NCBI RefSeq assembly: GCF_014905175.1 | Contig: NC_057793.1 | Coordinates: forward strand, 8,432,001 to 8,496,000 | DNA length: 64,000 bases | Direction: 5' to 3' | Source: Aphidius gifuensis | Lineage: Eukaryota > Arthropoda > Insecta > Hymenoptera > Braconidae | Shown: piece by piece, positions 38,301 through 54,300 of the stretch | How the letters are laid out: each line of letters opens with the position of its first letter | Position numbering within the stretch: position 1 is the first letter of the stretch | The notes under the pieces: generated by a model | Told to the model about the DNA's origin: nothing | Seen by the model: the letters and a program-made list of their open reading frames with translations, nothing else | Database searches by the model: none | Program-made: the position numbers and the translations under genes

Positions 38301-41300
38301 CGCTGTTATTATTATTTCAAATTTAATTTTCATTAATATTTTCATCTTTTAAATATATTTTATTAAATGTTTATTTATTTAATTTATTATCATCATCTTT
38401 GATAAATTTGTAATTGATTTATTTTTTACTTGCTAGTTTTCCTTTTAAATATCATGAGTTATTTGGTTTTCGTAATCTAAATAAATGAATAAATAAATTT
38501 TCATTTATTATTAATTCCAAGACAAAATTTATTCATTGATGAAATTTATACTTGTCGTTATTTTTGAAAAATGAGCACAAAATAAGTGATTTTAAAATGA
38601 CACAAAGTTATTGGTAATATGAATTTTTTATTAATATTTTTTTTTTCATTTTCAAAGGGGACTACTTTTGCTGGAGGGAGTGTCTCAAAGAGACAGTGTT
38701 AATGTGGCAAAATGATATATACGCAAAAATAAAAAAAAAGAAAATGCAAAGTACTCATGCTTTCAACATTCACTCCTCATCTGAACAGAAAATAAGAAAA
38801 AAAAAGAAAAAGGGTAAAAGAGACCCCAAAGGCGTCATATGGTAGCACATCCTCCTCAACTACCTCATAATACCTCACCGAGATAAAATAATGTATATAC
38901 AAAATAGCGTGTTGCTGAAATGAAGGAGGGAAAGGATGTCTTAAACGTCGACTAAATCAATTTCATCTTGCATATATACATTTTGAAAATATATCTTTTC
39001 CCATAAATATTCAAAAAAATAAAACAAACACACTCTTTTTTTTTTATATAATATTTTTTTATGTCTTTTATAAAAAAAAAAAATATAAAAAGAATGCGTA
39101 TTATAATATCCATTATTCAAGTACAAAATACACAAGTAAATAAAAAAAAAAAAAACCAATAAATAATAACTAAATTGACAAATAAAAATTTAAAAAAATA
39201 GGGCATGTTTTTTTTTTATTTTTCATTTCAATTATTATTCATTTCTTTTTTCCTTTGAATATTGGAAAAATGAAAGTTTTTTTTTTTTATTATTATCTAT
39301 TTTTATTTTTCGAATAATATATAATGCTATCGATAAATTGATATTGAATATCAACACGTGTGAATGACATCGTCATTGATAAATGCTAAGTGGTCCCTCA
39401 AGAATTTTTTTTAAAACCCATACATTCAACTAAAATTTTTCCCACACGCATGATGAAATAAAAATAAACTAATAATAATTTTATTTATTTTAAATGATAA
39501 TAATTTAAAAAAAAGAAATTAAATTGATGTAACTGGACAGTAATTACATGATATTAATTTACTCGAACATTTGTCACCTTGAGTAGTCGATTTGAATTAA
39601 TTCAAGCCTCGTATAGTTATGATTACCACTCTTGCAAATCAAAATATTTTTAAAAAATTATATCTATAACATGAAAAATCATGCGATTTGGCTCCCGTTG
39701 AGAAATATATACGTTCACTTTATATTGAAATAACAGCGGGATAATAACTTCACTTGGGATTTCACACAGCCTTATGTATCTCGTGATTTCATTAATCATT
39801 TATACATTTTTTTTCAACTTATTTTAATAAATATCTGTACTTTTTTTTAATGTTTATCTATTTTTAATTATTAACTGCATGTATTTCTTTATTTTTATAT
39901 AAAAAAATCAAAAATAAATTATAAAGTTTTTAAATTTTTAAATGATATTTGAAATTAATCGTTTGAATTGCTTTTTAAAATTAAAATTCAGCTAGATTAT
40001 TTTTCCAATAATTAATTTATATCAAAATTAAATTATGCTGTAATTTTAATTGATTAATATCAATGGCTTCTATATTTTTTAAATTTTTAAATATTATTTA
40101 TGACGCAGTGAAAGTTGAGCCGTTTTCAGTGCACCGAGTGGCATTTAAAATCGAAATTTTGCGATGATATTATTTCGATAATTATTGAGCTAATACAAAG
40201 CGAAGAAAAAAAATAAAATTTAGAGTTTCACGTTCTTTTTTCAGTTTGATAAACGACCCCGTATAATTAATCTCCAGCGAGAAATAAATTTGTGAGGATA
40301 TTCTACTTAACTTCAAATTCACACCGTATCATATTTAACAGTCACACTTTGTTATCCAATTCATTCTAATTTCGTTCATACCCATACGGCAAAGAATACC
40401 TCCATTCATTTAACATAAAAAAATAGAAAATTTAAATTACATAACAGTTCAATACACTCACCATCTTTAGCTGTTGCATGAAAATCATTCATCGTCTTGA
40501 AAAATCTGCAAAAAAAAAAGCAACAAAATACATTAACTAACACTAAAAAAAGCCTATACCAAATTATAAAATATAAATTCAGTTAAGACACAAAATTCGG
40601 TTAAAAAATTTCATCTGCTCTTCTATTTATTTTTTATTTTTTTAATCTACAAAATTTTCCGAGAATGCACCCTCCTGTCGGCGTGTCTTTGGCCGTTATA
40701 GGGAAAAAAAAATAAAGGTGCGAGTACCAACCCACAGTAAAAAGAGAAAGTAGAATAAAAAAAAATATATATCAAAAATAAAAAAAAAAAAAAAAGGGAA
40801 AAATGCTTCTTGCAGATTCAAAGATATACATGGGGTGAAAGAAGAAAGTAATAATAAAAAAAAAGTAATAATTTATGAAGATGGACTGTGCGTCATCATC
40901 CCCCTTTTTTCGATGAGCGCCTTTTTTTAAATTCAACGTGGGAGTGGACTTATTAACGGATTAAGTTCAAAACCACTCGGTTAGTTATCACCAGGTGGCT
41001 TTTTTATTTTTAAATTTTTAATTTACTATTTTTTATTTTTTTTTTACATGAAATTCTAATGACATCTAGCTACATTTGTAACCAGAATATTTAATCATGT
41101 AATTTTATATTTGATGAGTCATCAATGACAAAAAAAAAGTATCAATCAATTAAATTGAAAAATAGATTTAATAATTTATTTTCAGGTATCAAAATGTATA
41201 CACACACAGATGGTGATACAAGATATATATTTAAAATATTTAATTCTCGTGTTTAAAAATATATATTGTATTTTTTTATAAGGAATTTTGGCGCCCCCAG

Positions 41301-42299
41301 CGTGTCTTCTATTCTCATAAAAAATGCATCATCTACGTGAACGATTAGTCTAACGTGATTACAACCACTAACTCATCATGATTTCCATTTTCTTTATGCA
41401 GACACCTTTCTCGCTCAATATCGTTTGTATATTATAACCTCTCAACCTCCGAAAAATATATATACAGCTAATATTCTCAACACACGTGCCCCCTTTAACT
41501 CATAATGACTCTTAAAAAAATTTTGTGGCCGACGCCGCTAAGAATTCGTGCCGCCTTCGGTTTCACGGTGCGAACGAGACCTCTCATATTAAGACGATAT
41601 AATAATACAATTCATTGGCTACATGTAAATGCTCCAATTAACTCCCTCATTTTAGTTTTTTTTATTTTTTTTTTTTTTTTTTGCACGATTATAATGTAAC
41701 AAAAAAAATATAATTTGTTTTGTATATTTTTTGTTTAATGTATATTATATTTAATTTAATGATAAATAATTTAAAAATTAAATGGGAATAATATTATAGT
41801 AGAATAAATTTATAGAAAATTAATTGGTTATTTAATAATGAAAAAATAAAATAATGTAGTTTGTCAAATTAATTTGACACACACAGTTGGTAACCAAAGG
41901 CAATCATTGAAAACACATCAAATGAGGTGTCGGATTGGAAAACTGATGGTTAAATAAAAAATAGAAATAGTATAATAAATAAATATAAATACTAGATGAA
42001 TAAAAATTGAAAATGAAATTCAACATCAATATTAATAAAAACCCTTCATCAATCAATTTTACCATCAACTTACAGCTCTTACAAAAATTTCCATACTTCA
42101 GTGTATGACAGAAACATTGATATTTGATGGAAAAATAAATCTTTAAATTTTTTTTTTTCAATTGCATTTATATATTCAATTGATGGACTCAATTTGTTTT
42201 GAAAATTTTAATTTTTTAAGTATTTATATTGGGAAATAAATCAATCATGAATTTTATAAATATGAAAACGAATAAATAAATTTATTAATGAATACCTAT

Positions 42300-42330
<31 letters not shown>

Positions 42331-45300
42331 TCAATTTATTTATTTAGTTATTTAATAATACGTTAAAAAATTCAACAATTAGCTACAATTTTAAGACGAA
42401 TTAATAAATTTATTTATTTATTTATTTATTTATTTATTGGACTAGAAAAAATTTAACGATAAGACAATAATTAAAGGCTCAATTTTTGATAAATAAATAA
42501 AGCAAAAATTGAATACACATAAAAATAAATAAATAGACTAGTAAATGAATAAATAAAAAAATTTATTTATTGATCTCTTTATTTCTTTATCGATTATTTT
42601 ATTTACTCATTCATTTAATAATACGTTGAAAAATCCAACAATGAGGAACAATTATAAGATGAATTTTTTAAATTAAAATTAACAATATGAATAAATTGAT
42701 AATTTAATAAAAATAAAAATAGATGAATGAATAAATAAAATATTAAATTAAATAAATAGATAAATTTAATTATTTGTTTATTTAATACACTTAAAAATTT
42801 AACAATAAAGCAATTATAGACTCAATTTTTGACAAATAATTTAAATAAATAAATAAATCAATCAAAAATTGAATACATATAAAAATAAATAAATAGACTA
42901 ATAGATAAATAAATCAATAAATGAGTAAATCACTTTTGTTCAAGTCCAAATTTTAACAATAGTAAAATTGATATTAAAAAATGTTTCTCAATAAATTACT
43001 TAAAATCATTTTAATGAAAATTTTCTAAATTAATTTTTTCATTATTAATTTAACACAATACATTTCTATTATTATTAAAAAATAATAAAAAACATCTTAC
43101 ATATAAAAATGTACTTTTAAAAATAAAAAAAAACCTCTTATTTTTTTTCGAAAGTTTTGCATCACTAACCAAGATTTCCAATATATTTTCTTCTTGATTT
43201 AAAAGCATTGTATAAAAATATACATTGAACGAGTATATTGACTAAAAAAAAAAAAAAAGTCTTGTTGACAAAGTAGTCAATGACTTTGAGTATAAATCAG
43301 AAAAAATCACCGAAAAAACAATTTAACGTAAAGACAGCAAAACAGCCAATAATTCAGTTTGTTATATAAATTTACATGCAAAGACCGTTACGTAAAAAAA
43401 AAAAAAAAAATACAATAAATTAAGTGCGTTAAACGATCGACCGGTAGTTTAAAATTCCATATAAAAATCAATGTTTAAATCCATGATTCACTGAGCTGCA
43501 TACAAAAGTCCACTAACCCTTTTTTTTCTTTTTTTAGTATATTGATTTTCAGTTAGTTGAAAATTTTTTATTCACATTTATTTCTATTTATATATTTTAT
43601 TTATTTATATATTTATCAAAACGTTTAATATACGCCGCAACAATGTTATCGATGATGGATCTTGATGATCAGTGTGTATACTCCACACCGGTTATTTCCA
43701 ATGAATTTTATGGTTAAGCCAAGGGACAGACTATGGGCGGAGTAATCTTCAACGATTATAATTCTTTCTTGATTCGTATTTTTAGGTTTTATTATTTTTT
43801 ATAAATTTAATTTTCTTTTTTTTCATATTAATATATATATTTTTTATCAAATTAATTGTAAGGCTAGAGCGACTAATTATTATTATTTGATTTTTTTTTA
43901 TTTTCGTTATTAATTTTGCATAGATTTTACAGACATTAAATTGTGATTAATTTAATAATTTTTTATATTTTATTAAATTACATACCGAGCTAAAAATTGT
44001 CATGATAAAATAATGAATAACAAAAAATTTTTTTTAAATGTTTATTCAAATTGAAAAAGAAATTTTTAAATCAAATGGCGCCTTGTCGAAGACGTGCGCT
44101 ATCATCGGGTGTCTTTAAAAATAAAAAAAAAATATTGTCCTATGTAAATGTCATATTTTTCATGTTCCATTCGTAACGCCCACAAATAAAAAAAAAATTT
44201 TTTATATAGTATCGACACTTTGAGGCCTCCCATGTCGTTCACCGGATCATCAAAATATTATTTATGTTTTAAAGATATACAATGTAAGCTCCCGATTGAA
44301 TTTGTCGTTTTTTATATTGGTGTGTAAAAAAGCACACACCAATTTTTTTTATTTATTGTAATTTTTTCAACAGCAAAATTTGTTGCAATTTAACAAGCAA
44401 GTTGTTTCACTGGGAGAATTCATTTTACGCACAACATTTTGGTTTCTTTTAAAGTTTCGTCGGTCTCGGTCCATCTTTATTGCTTCAATTTGCATAACAC
44501 AATATTGCCAAGACCACGAATATGTCTTATATGCGAACACACTGCACCTACGCATTTTGATTTGAACAAACTGTATAGTCACACGCTTCTTCTTCTTCTT
44601 CGTCATCTCACATTTATTTATATTTATTTTTAAAAACTTGTTTTTCTAATATCTTTTTTTTTGTTTATTAATATTTGTAATGAGAAATTATCCTTGCCCT
44701 CATTTGTTGAATAATTCTTCAGGCGATCAAAGTATTTAATGTTAATATAAAATAAACTCGTAGCTTTATAACATTTATTATCAAGAAATAACCTCTTTAT
44801 TAAGCGATCTATTATATTTATAATTTATCTTTGCGTATATAACAAAGGTCTCTCTTGTTTATATATAAATCTCTCAACTTATGTTTTTAAATGTTTAATG
44901 CATACGCAATCAAATAGATATATTTTCTCAGTAACTACGCTGTATATAAATTATAATTTTCAATAGTGTTTGCACAATTTATTTGTACTTACAAAATAAA
45001 AATTATATGAGTTTTGTATCCACAAGAAGATCGTGATCTGAGTACTATGTAAACACTCAAAATACCAATGTTTTTTTTAATTCAATACTTGACAATTCAC
45101 ATGGATAGTATGACCATTTAAATAATAAAAAAAAATTTTTTTATTTTTATCATTCTTTTATTATGAAGAATATTACTTTCAAAATTTGTTTTGATACATC
45201 TGATACTTGTCATTGAATATTTATTTCCGTGTGGAAAAAATTTCATACACATTAAATATTTGTAAAGATCGTCAATTTCAAGGTTATGTTTCGTGTGTGA

Positions 45301-48300
45301 AATTTTTTTTGTTTATTTTTTTTTTCACTTCTGACAATTGATAAGTTAAATACTTGAGGTTTTTTTTTCTCAAAAAATTAATCAAATGCAGAAATGCGTT
45401 ACGAATTGTTGCAAATAAGGTGTTGAAGACGAGTTGTTGAAAAGAAAAAAAAACTTTAATCTTTCAAAAAAAAAAAAGAAAATAAATTAACCTAAAAATG
45501 AATTCCCGTTGGTTGAACGTCTGCCACTAGAGGGCTTAAATTAATAACGACGGAAATAATTAGAATATAGAATCAAATTCATGATTCGCAAAACCACCCA
45601 TAAAGAAATTCAAAATTATATCTCATTTTTTTTTTTCTCCTTCATCTGCATTCAGCTCGTTATCATCATAAAAGTTTAACGTCAAAATATTTGACATAGG
45701 TTATTGCAAAAGAAGAAAAAAAACAATCAACACACACACACACGTGTTTAACAAGTAATTTTCAATTATCGTAGGAATTTTTAAGTTCAAAAAATTGATC
45801 GTCAAAATGATTTTGTACAAAAAAAATTTGTACGACGGGTTTCACCTCGTTAGTTTAGCCTCTAAAACATCTTCTGCGAAACCCCACAGCGTTGAATAAT
45901 ATACAAAAAAAAAATGAAAATAAAAAAAAAACGTGTATGAACATTTAAAAACGATTGAGTCAAAACCATATACACTGAGTGTAATTTTTAAAATTTATTT
46001 TCATTATTTAAGTAGTATTTTTTTTTTAACGAATTTATATATTTGAACTGGGAACTTGGCTTACTACTTTTCACCTCATTATCTTCAACGACCATACACA
46101 AAAATAAGTAGAGTTAAAAAAGATATATATATAACAGCTTGTAGCTTGTGGATGTATGAGCATTGTTTCGATCTTTCAAGATCTGACAGTGAACACGTGA
46201 AAACTTATGTTCAATGTCTCAACAAAAATATATAAAGACATTGCATAGTAAGAAGGCGCCAAATACGCCCACGTTTATACTGTCGTTTAACCACTTTACC
46301 AATAAATAAAATAATCAGAATTTAATTTTGATAAAGCCGTTATGATATAAAATTTATTTTACATTTTAGTATTGTCAATAGACCATGTATAAAAAAAAAC
46401 AATATTAACATATTCAATTGGATTTAAATTGAATAAATAATATATCGAAAATTTTATATCGAAATAAAATAAATAGCTACTGAAGATGATGATGTGCAAT
46501 TATTGTTTGATCCGATTGATGAAAATACATAGCAGTTATTTATAATGAATAAAATTTTATTTCAAAAACTATATGAGGAAGTAAAATACCTTGACAATAA
46601 TGAGCAAGACCATAAAGTTGTATAGATTTTGTATCTTTGATTTTCAACTAATATATAAAATACCATCTGACTTTGAAGAAATAAAATTACTCTAAGGTTT
46701 CGAGTTCAAGGATACCAAGGACATTAAATGGCAATTTGCCAACTTGCTACGATGTCAAGAATCATTTCTTTTTTCAATCTTATATACAACATCCGATTGA
46801 CGACTCATTTAATTTACATTTGTTTTATTTTCATTATTAAGAAATTTATATATATAAAATTGTTGCCAAGTATCATTTTAATCTTAAACAACCGGGACAA
46901 AGAATTTTCATTTAGGAAATCCTCCATAAATAGTCATGTAAATTGTAAATATATACGCTGATTGAATTTAACCAAAAATTCAGCAACAGAAGTTGTATTT
47001 TTTTTATTGAATATTTAAAAAAAAAAAAACTTTAATGTTTCAACCGGTTAAATTACGAATAAAATAATGCATTGATAATTTTGGAATTTGACAAATAACA
47101 TTGCAAAAATTTCAAATATATATAAACTCATTAAAAAATTTATTCAGCAAATTGAAAATTTAAAAAACAAATTATTTGAATTAAATGAATATACGCGTAA
47201 CTGCGATTCGAAATGAATATTCATAAATACATTATAGCAGCGAATATAATACTTGAAATAATTGTAACATGAAAATAAGAGATATGTAAAAGAAAAAAAA
47301 AAAAAATGAATGGTGTACGTGTGAGTGAAAGGGATACCTCTAACGTGTTCGGTAAATCATCGGACGTTTATTGCAGTTAATTAGCTGGTTGTACGAGGGC
47401 CAAGTCTTCAGCGGGGCCTGTTTTGCATGGGAGACCAATGGGGTCCTACGAGGTGGGACCCAATGAGATACACATATATGAGAAGGGGAAAATTTCTTGA
47501 GTTGATCGCGTGAGAAGAGATTTTGTTGTTTTTTTTTTTTTCATTTCTTATTTCGTTTCACTGTATTATGCACGATATGGCGCCGTGCAAAGGTTAACAC
47601 GCCTCTTTGTTTCAGGTATCATAACTCTTTAATAAATAAAAAAAATAAATAAAAATAAATTTATTACAAAACAATGATTATTTACCTCAAAAAACAAATC
47701 TAAAGTTTTTTTCGAAATTGTGGAATTGTCTTTCCGATAGAAATTCGAAACAATTGATTTCAATTTTTTTTTACTTGGAAAATTGGAAGCTTAATCAATT
47801 TCGCAATATTTTATTAAATGCAAAATATAATAAATAAATCAGTCGGTATTTTAATTCAACATTTGTTGCTTTAAAATAAAAATATGTTAAAAAATTTGAA
47901 AAAATAAACGGTTTCTGAATAAAAAATTTTTCAAGTTCTATTTATCGTTTTAGCGGATCAGTAAAACGCCTACATGAAGGTACACGCAAGATGTTAAAAT
48001 GAATAAAAAAAAAAGATAATAAAAAAGATGAAGACGAAAAATAAGATCGCATTTACTTCGGGGTATATTCAGAGTGGTGTGCTACCTGGTCAGTTGGCGC
48101 TACTATCGTCGCCACTGTACGCCAATCTTAACCTAAGAGGCGATATACGATACGTATCTTTTGCACGCACGATTTTACGTTACCATAAAACGAAAAAAAT
48201 ACAAAAAACGACACGTGACTTTAAGAAGTTAATGTATATATAAAAAAATAAAAATATTTAAAGACGACGATTCGCTTTCATATCACCTCATTTATCTCGA

Positions 48301-51300
48301 TTATATGACACTTTTTTTTTTGCCATCAAATTTTCGGTGATAAATTTCTTTGCTACGGTATTTACTACGTGTATTCATTATATGTTTAATCAAATGTACA
48401 TAGCTTAATTTATTTTATATCATTAAAATCATAAATACCATTTTTTATTATTATTTTTTATCAATTTACTTACTGTTTAACGCAATCCAACTTGGGAACT
48501 TTTTTTCCTTCAACAAGAATTTTTTGATATCCAACACCGGCATTGGTAAATTCCTGAAAAAAAATTATGAATTAATTATCATAAGCTTTAGTATGTCTTT
48601 CGAAACAGAAAAATAAATAAACAAGTAGATTAAATTATTTCAAAAATCAAGACATCTTCACTTCATCATGAATGAAGAAAAAAAAAAATGTAATTTTTAG
48701 TGGTCGACAGATCTATCATGAAGTGAAGCAAAGAACTTTATTAGGATCCAGATACAGTTTGACTTGGCATACCGACCGATCTGATAAAAATCTTTCATGC
48801 TGGTCACCGCACATGCTTTTTTGTTTCGAAGAATGAGTCTTGATTATTGTGGCCAGTTGTAGACAACATGATATAGTTTATAAAAAAATAAAATATTACA
48901 TTGAAATTCTATCTTGTGTACCAATTATAAAAACACTAAGAACTTTCATCTTGATATTAATTATCATATTAGACAGTTTATTTATTTATTTAATTTCTAA
49001 TTTTAACTATGAAAATAATATTTAATATAATATATCTGATTGACTTGTTGGATAATTTTATTGATCAGTGCATCAACATGAGTTTAAATTATTTAACTAG
49101 TTACAAGACCACCCTTTATTTACAATCATAATTTAAATATTTTTTTTTAATATTTAGATAGTGTCTAATTAAGAAAAATTTTATTTTATTTTATTTAAAA
49201 GTTCATTGACTTACCTCTTTGGAATAGTAGCGATTTGTGTTTGTCAAATCAATGACGAACTTTAATTTTGGAAACGCGTTCATCAATAAGCCCGTCGTAA
49301 ATCTGCAAAAAAAAAATTATAAATATCATTTTATTATTTATTCAATTCACCTAAATGTTTGCAAGAAAAAAAAAAAGTCAACTTTTAATTGAAGCAAGTA
49401 CTCAAAAAAAAAAGAGACATGTTATTCGAAAATCGAAATAACATGTCTTTTTTTTTACTAAAATACAGAATTAAGATTTTTTTTTAAATATAAAAATATT
49501 TTTACTTACTGTTGTTCTGGTAAAAGATGCTTCACCATTGTCTGTAACAAAAAAAAAAAAAATTCAAATATGTCAAAATATTGATGATAGTTTTTAATAA
49601 AAAAAAAAATATTCAAAAAAAAATTTGAAGATAAATTTGACAATAAATAAGTAAAAAGTTAGGATAGAACTCTCATACGAATATTTTTTTTTTGTAAAGA
49701 ACCCCCTGAAGCGTTCGTTTAGCAAAAAAAAAAAATTAATAAATAAATAACAAAATGTATTTTTTAATTTTGTTACTGGCTGTAGTATGGAAATTTTGTG
49801 TTGCCCAGTTATTAGGTGTGAATTGAATTATAGTTTGTGGTGGTAGAGGGTAGAAAATAAGAGAGAACCTTAACCATGGCGGACTTTTTATTATTTATTA
49901 AGCTATGCCAAATATCTCTTCTTTTATATCTCATGTCTTTCTTCAAAAAGTTTATCGAAATGTTGTTTATTTTATAGACCCAAAGATTGGTGACTTGCAA
50001 ACAACATTTAAAACGTAATACCTACTGAGATGACTAATTGGACTATCTAAAATACTAAATTAATAATAAATTTTATCATCATTTATTATTTTTATTTATC
50101 ATTTTAATAACAAAAAAAAATTGAATTGTTTTTAGGTATTTTAAAGAGAGTTTCTATTTAATTTCATCACTTGTTTTTGGATCTTTTCCATCAACTATTA
50201 TAAAAATTGAAAAAAATAAAAAATTTACAAGAGTAAAAGTAGAAAATAATTCAAAAAATTCATTCATTTTTTTTATTGGTTTTTTTTTTTTTTTGGAAAT
50301 AGACTGTAGACGTATTTTAATTACTAAAATCTTATCGTCGGATCTAAAAGGTATCATACTACAAACAGAAGGTGAACATAAATAAAATCCAAAAAAAAAA
50401 AAAAAAGAGAAAGAGTCTCCAAAATGGTCCCCCGTGGTTGTCGTTATACTATTACATTTGACTATGGACCGCCCCGACTGTTCTGCGGAAACTATGATAC
50501 TCTTATGTACATCGCAGCATCCCCAAAAGAAAAATACGTATTTTCGATGTGGTACCTTTTTCAGAATACCGAGATGCAACTGAGTTTAAAAAAAAAAAAA
50601 AAGGATATACAGAGAAAAAAAAAATAAAGACAACGATAGACTCCAATAAAACACACACTGAGATATATATTTATGTAGAAGATGCGATGATATCTCTCAA
50701 CGCTAATGGGCAATTCGTTGGACACAAAATTCTCTGGCGGAAACCGAGACTAATCGAATCATTTGTTGATTGATTTATTTTACAAAATTCCAAGCATACT
50801 TATAAATTTTTTTTAAATATTAATCCTATTTTTTCATTATTAAATAAATTATTTAAATTATTTAATAAATGAATTTGAAATTGATCATCTTGTTGGATCA
50901 AATTCTCATGGTGAATTTTTTTCTATATACATTTGAAGATAAGTCATTTTTATAATTGAAAACAAGAGTAATTGTGCGTTTATTATATTTTGGATGAATA
51001 AAATCAGATGTACATTGATAATTTAAGATTATTATTTTTGATCTTGATGATTAATCTGATGTATCAGCAAAGTGGTTTGTATGTCAGTATTACATACCGG
51101 GGAATTAATAAAAAAAAAAAGAGAAAAGAACAGCAATTGCGACAGTATTTTGGACGCTGAATGAAGCTTTGAAAACATCTCGATATAATCCTGATTTAGT
51201 TTGCAAGGATGATATATATAATGTACTGAGAATCGTGAAATTGAATGGTGAAATCAACGTGTATATATTCTTGTTTTATATGAGGATACATATCCTTTTC

Positions 51301-54300
51301 TCTCTAACCAACTTCCGAAACACGAACATTATTTTATTTTTTTTTATATATAATATATAATATACATCCACTTCTCATTCCAAAGATATCATAAAGTGGG
51401 CGGTTTTGCGGTTTTAACCTCAACTGACTTATTGTTATCTTCGCTTCTCCTTGAATTACGAAAAATTTTATATTGCTATTATTATTACAGGGATTTTTAT
51501 TGCATAGGCTTGTTATATAAAATAGGGAAACAAAAAAAAATTGTGTAATCCATTTTCTTTTGGTTGAATTGAGTCAAGTATGTTTACTACTTAAGTAGAT
51601 TTATTTGAAACGTGCGTTTAAAAGGTTTTTTTTTATTTTATCGTTTATGTGAATCATTTGAAAAGCTGGATTCATGTAATGAAATATTTTTAGAATACAT
51701 AAACGACAATATTCATCTTACTATGATATTTAAAACTAAAATAAAGACCATGGTCAAAATATCCTAAATACAATTTTGCCTAATCAAATCATCGCGAAAT
51801 AAAATATCCTGGTTAATAATTTCCCCAGTGAAAATAAATAAAAACATCATGTAGCTTGTGTTGGTATAAAAAGCCATATTTAAAATTAAAATGAATAATT
51901 ATAAAAATAATATACAAGCATAGTTTAACATGTAAACATAATGATGATTATGATGATTTAAAATTTGTCGAAAAATAATTATGACAAGAGTATGATCAGC
52001 ACGATAAATAAATAAATATTCCATTTAAAAATTTATTTATTTTTTTTTTTTTTGCAAATTTACTATTATCCATATATCTTGGATAAATTGAAAATTAATT
52101 TATTTAAAAATTAATTAATTCATCATCGTATTGTAATGACTCGCTGTTATTATTATTTCAAATTTAATTTTTATTAATATTTTCATCTTTTAAATATATT
52201 TTATTAAATGTTTATTTATTTTATTTATTAATCAAATAATTATTATTATATCTTTGATAAATTTGTAATTAATTTACTTTTCAACTATTTTAATAAATTC
52301 ATAGAAAAAAAATTTAAAGATATATTCAAAAATAATAAACCATTATTAACAGATAACTCACGATGCAACAATTTTTGAAATGATTCCAAAAATTCAAATT
52401 TTATATGCAGATGCATAGTGGTACATAAAATAACTGAAACATGATAAAAGTTTGAAATTCGGTTATGGTTATTAAAGTTCATCAAACGAATAACCGAATA
52501 TTCATTTTTAACCACTGTTCAAGACAAGGGCAAGCCCAGAAAAATAAATATATATATATATGTAGATAGAAATCGCGCACACGACCGCCCAGCCAATCGG
52601 ATAGTGGCTATTTTGCCTAAACCCCGTTATTATCATTAGCCCACCCAGTTTTCTGCTATCACATTATAGAAACGAGAATTTCAATTTACCCATCTTGACG
52701 TATATCAGCCAACCCTTTTTATAGTTTATGCCTATATATTTCGTTAGATTCAACGTTAATTTTTTAATAATTTTTTCTTTTTTTTTTTTTTTATCGATTA
52801 GTTAATAAATTTGTGGATACAAGTCATAATCTCATAAATCAAAAAATCGAAAAATTAAAAAAAAAAACTTTATTATTGTTATTTTTTTTTAACGAATATT
52901 TAATACAATTTTTCAATAATTAAATGATTTTTTTATTTTGATAAAATATACTGCTGCTAAATTATATATTCAAATTTCTAAAAAAATAATTCATCAATAA
53001 AAAATATACGAAATAAAATGAAAAAAAAAAAAAAAACAACCATAAGAAATTGTAAAGAAAGACACGATAAACGAATTATTCACGTTTAAAATGTTTTGTA
53101 ATCGATTTCACGGTGGAAAATTGGCCCAAAAAAATTTACCAAAATCTTTAGTATACATCAAACAATATTTACATTATATTCACACACCCACAAAAAATAA
53201 AACCATGATTCAAATCAACATTTGCGTGAATCAGTGGCATGAAAAGGCGTGTTTTAAAAGAATTATATCTCGTTGTATTCGATGGCGCCGTATATTATGT
53301 ATTATATTATTCAAAATTTTTGCAGATATTTTCATATTTAATACACAGTTCTTTGGCCGTAATAATAATCAACCAAATGTATATATAACCAACATAAAAC
53401 ATGCAAGGTATGTTAGTCAGCCTCTCTAAATAAAAAAAAAATAAAAAAAATATCTTTAACCAGACAGAGAAACAAACATTTGTTTAGACGAAACCGCCAC
53501 ACACTTATATAAATACCTTAAGGTCGTTAATCATGTCTTTTGGACTTGCGCGTCTGCCCAACTCACTCTAAAATATTATGTATATTCTCTCACCCCCAAT
53601 TTAAAAAACAATCAAACCCTCTCTTTTACCAATAAAAAATAATACCTCTAAAAAATGATTATTCCCAAAAAAAAAAAATATAATCTCGATATAAAAAATA
53701 TTAAAGAAAAAATTTTCTTAGAAATGATGAAATGAAAAATTTGAAAAATTCTCAAGATATATAATAGTTGTTAAAATTCAATAAAAGACAATATTTTTTA
53801 AAAGAGGGGGGGATCAAGAAAAAAAAAAAAAATCAAAAGAAATAATATATAAAAATAGCTTCCGGTTGAATTGACCATGCCAAACCCATTTTGACACCGC
53901 AAAAGGCATAAAAAAAATAACTTCCCCTCTTTCACCCCCTTTTACCTTAAGAATAGACGAAAAATTTACTTTTACTATTCTTTTCGCACATTGGTTTCAT
54001 AGCTGATATTCCACGCCTTACATTTCTTTTACCACTATATTTCTTTTTCCATCTTATTCTTGTTTTTCCTTTTTTTTTTCAAACGAATGAATGTAATTGC
54101 GCGTGGACAACAAAAGACGAAGGTTACCGCAATAAATTCAGTTATTCGTCGTCGCGTTGTCTGTGCCACACCGGGTGACATTTTTCGTAAACATAGTGGT
54201 GAAAAATAAAAAAAAATAGTAGAATAGAAGGCGGAATAATTCAGGGTGGGGATTCAAGAAAAAATCAAGAGAGAAAAAATATAATACAAGGGTAAGATGA

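Noticed and set aside
42296..42905. CRISPR-like or regulatory spaced repeats
   Set aside because: The repeats are tetranucleotide runs and diverged duplicated segments of unequal spacing in a eukaryotic intron.
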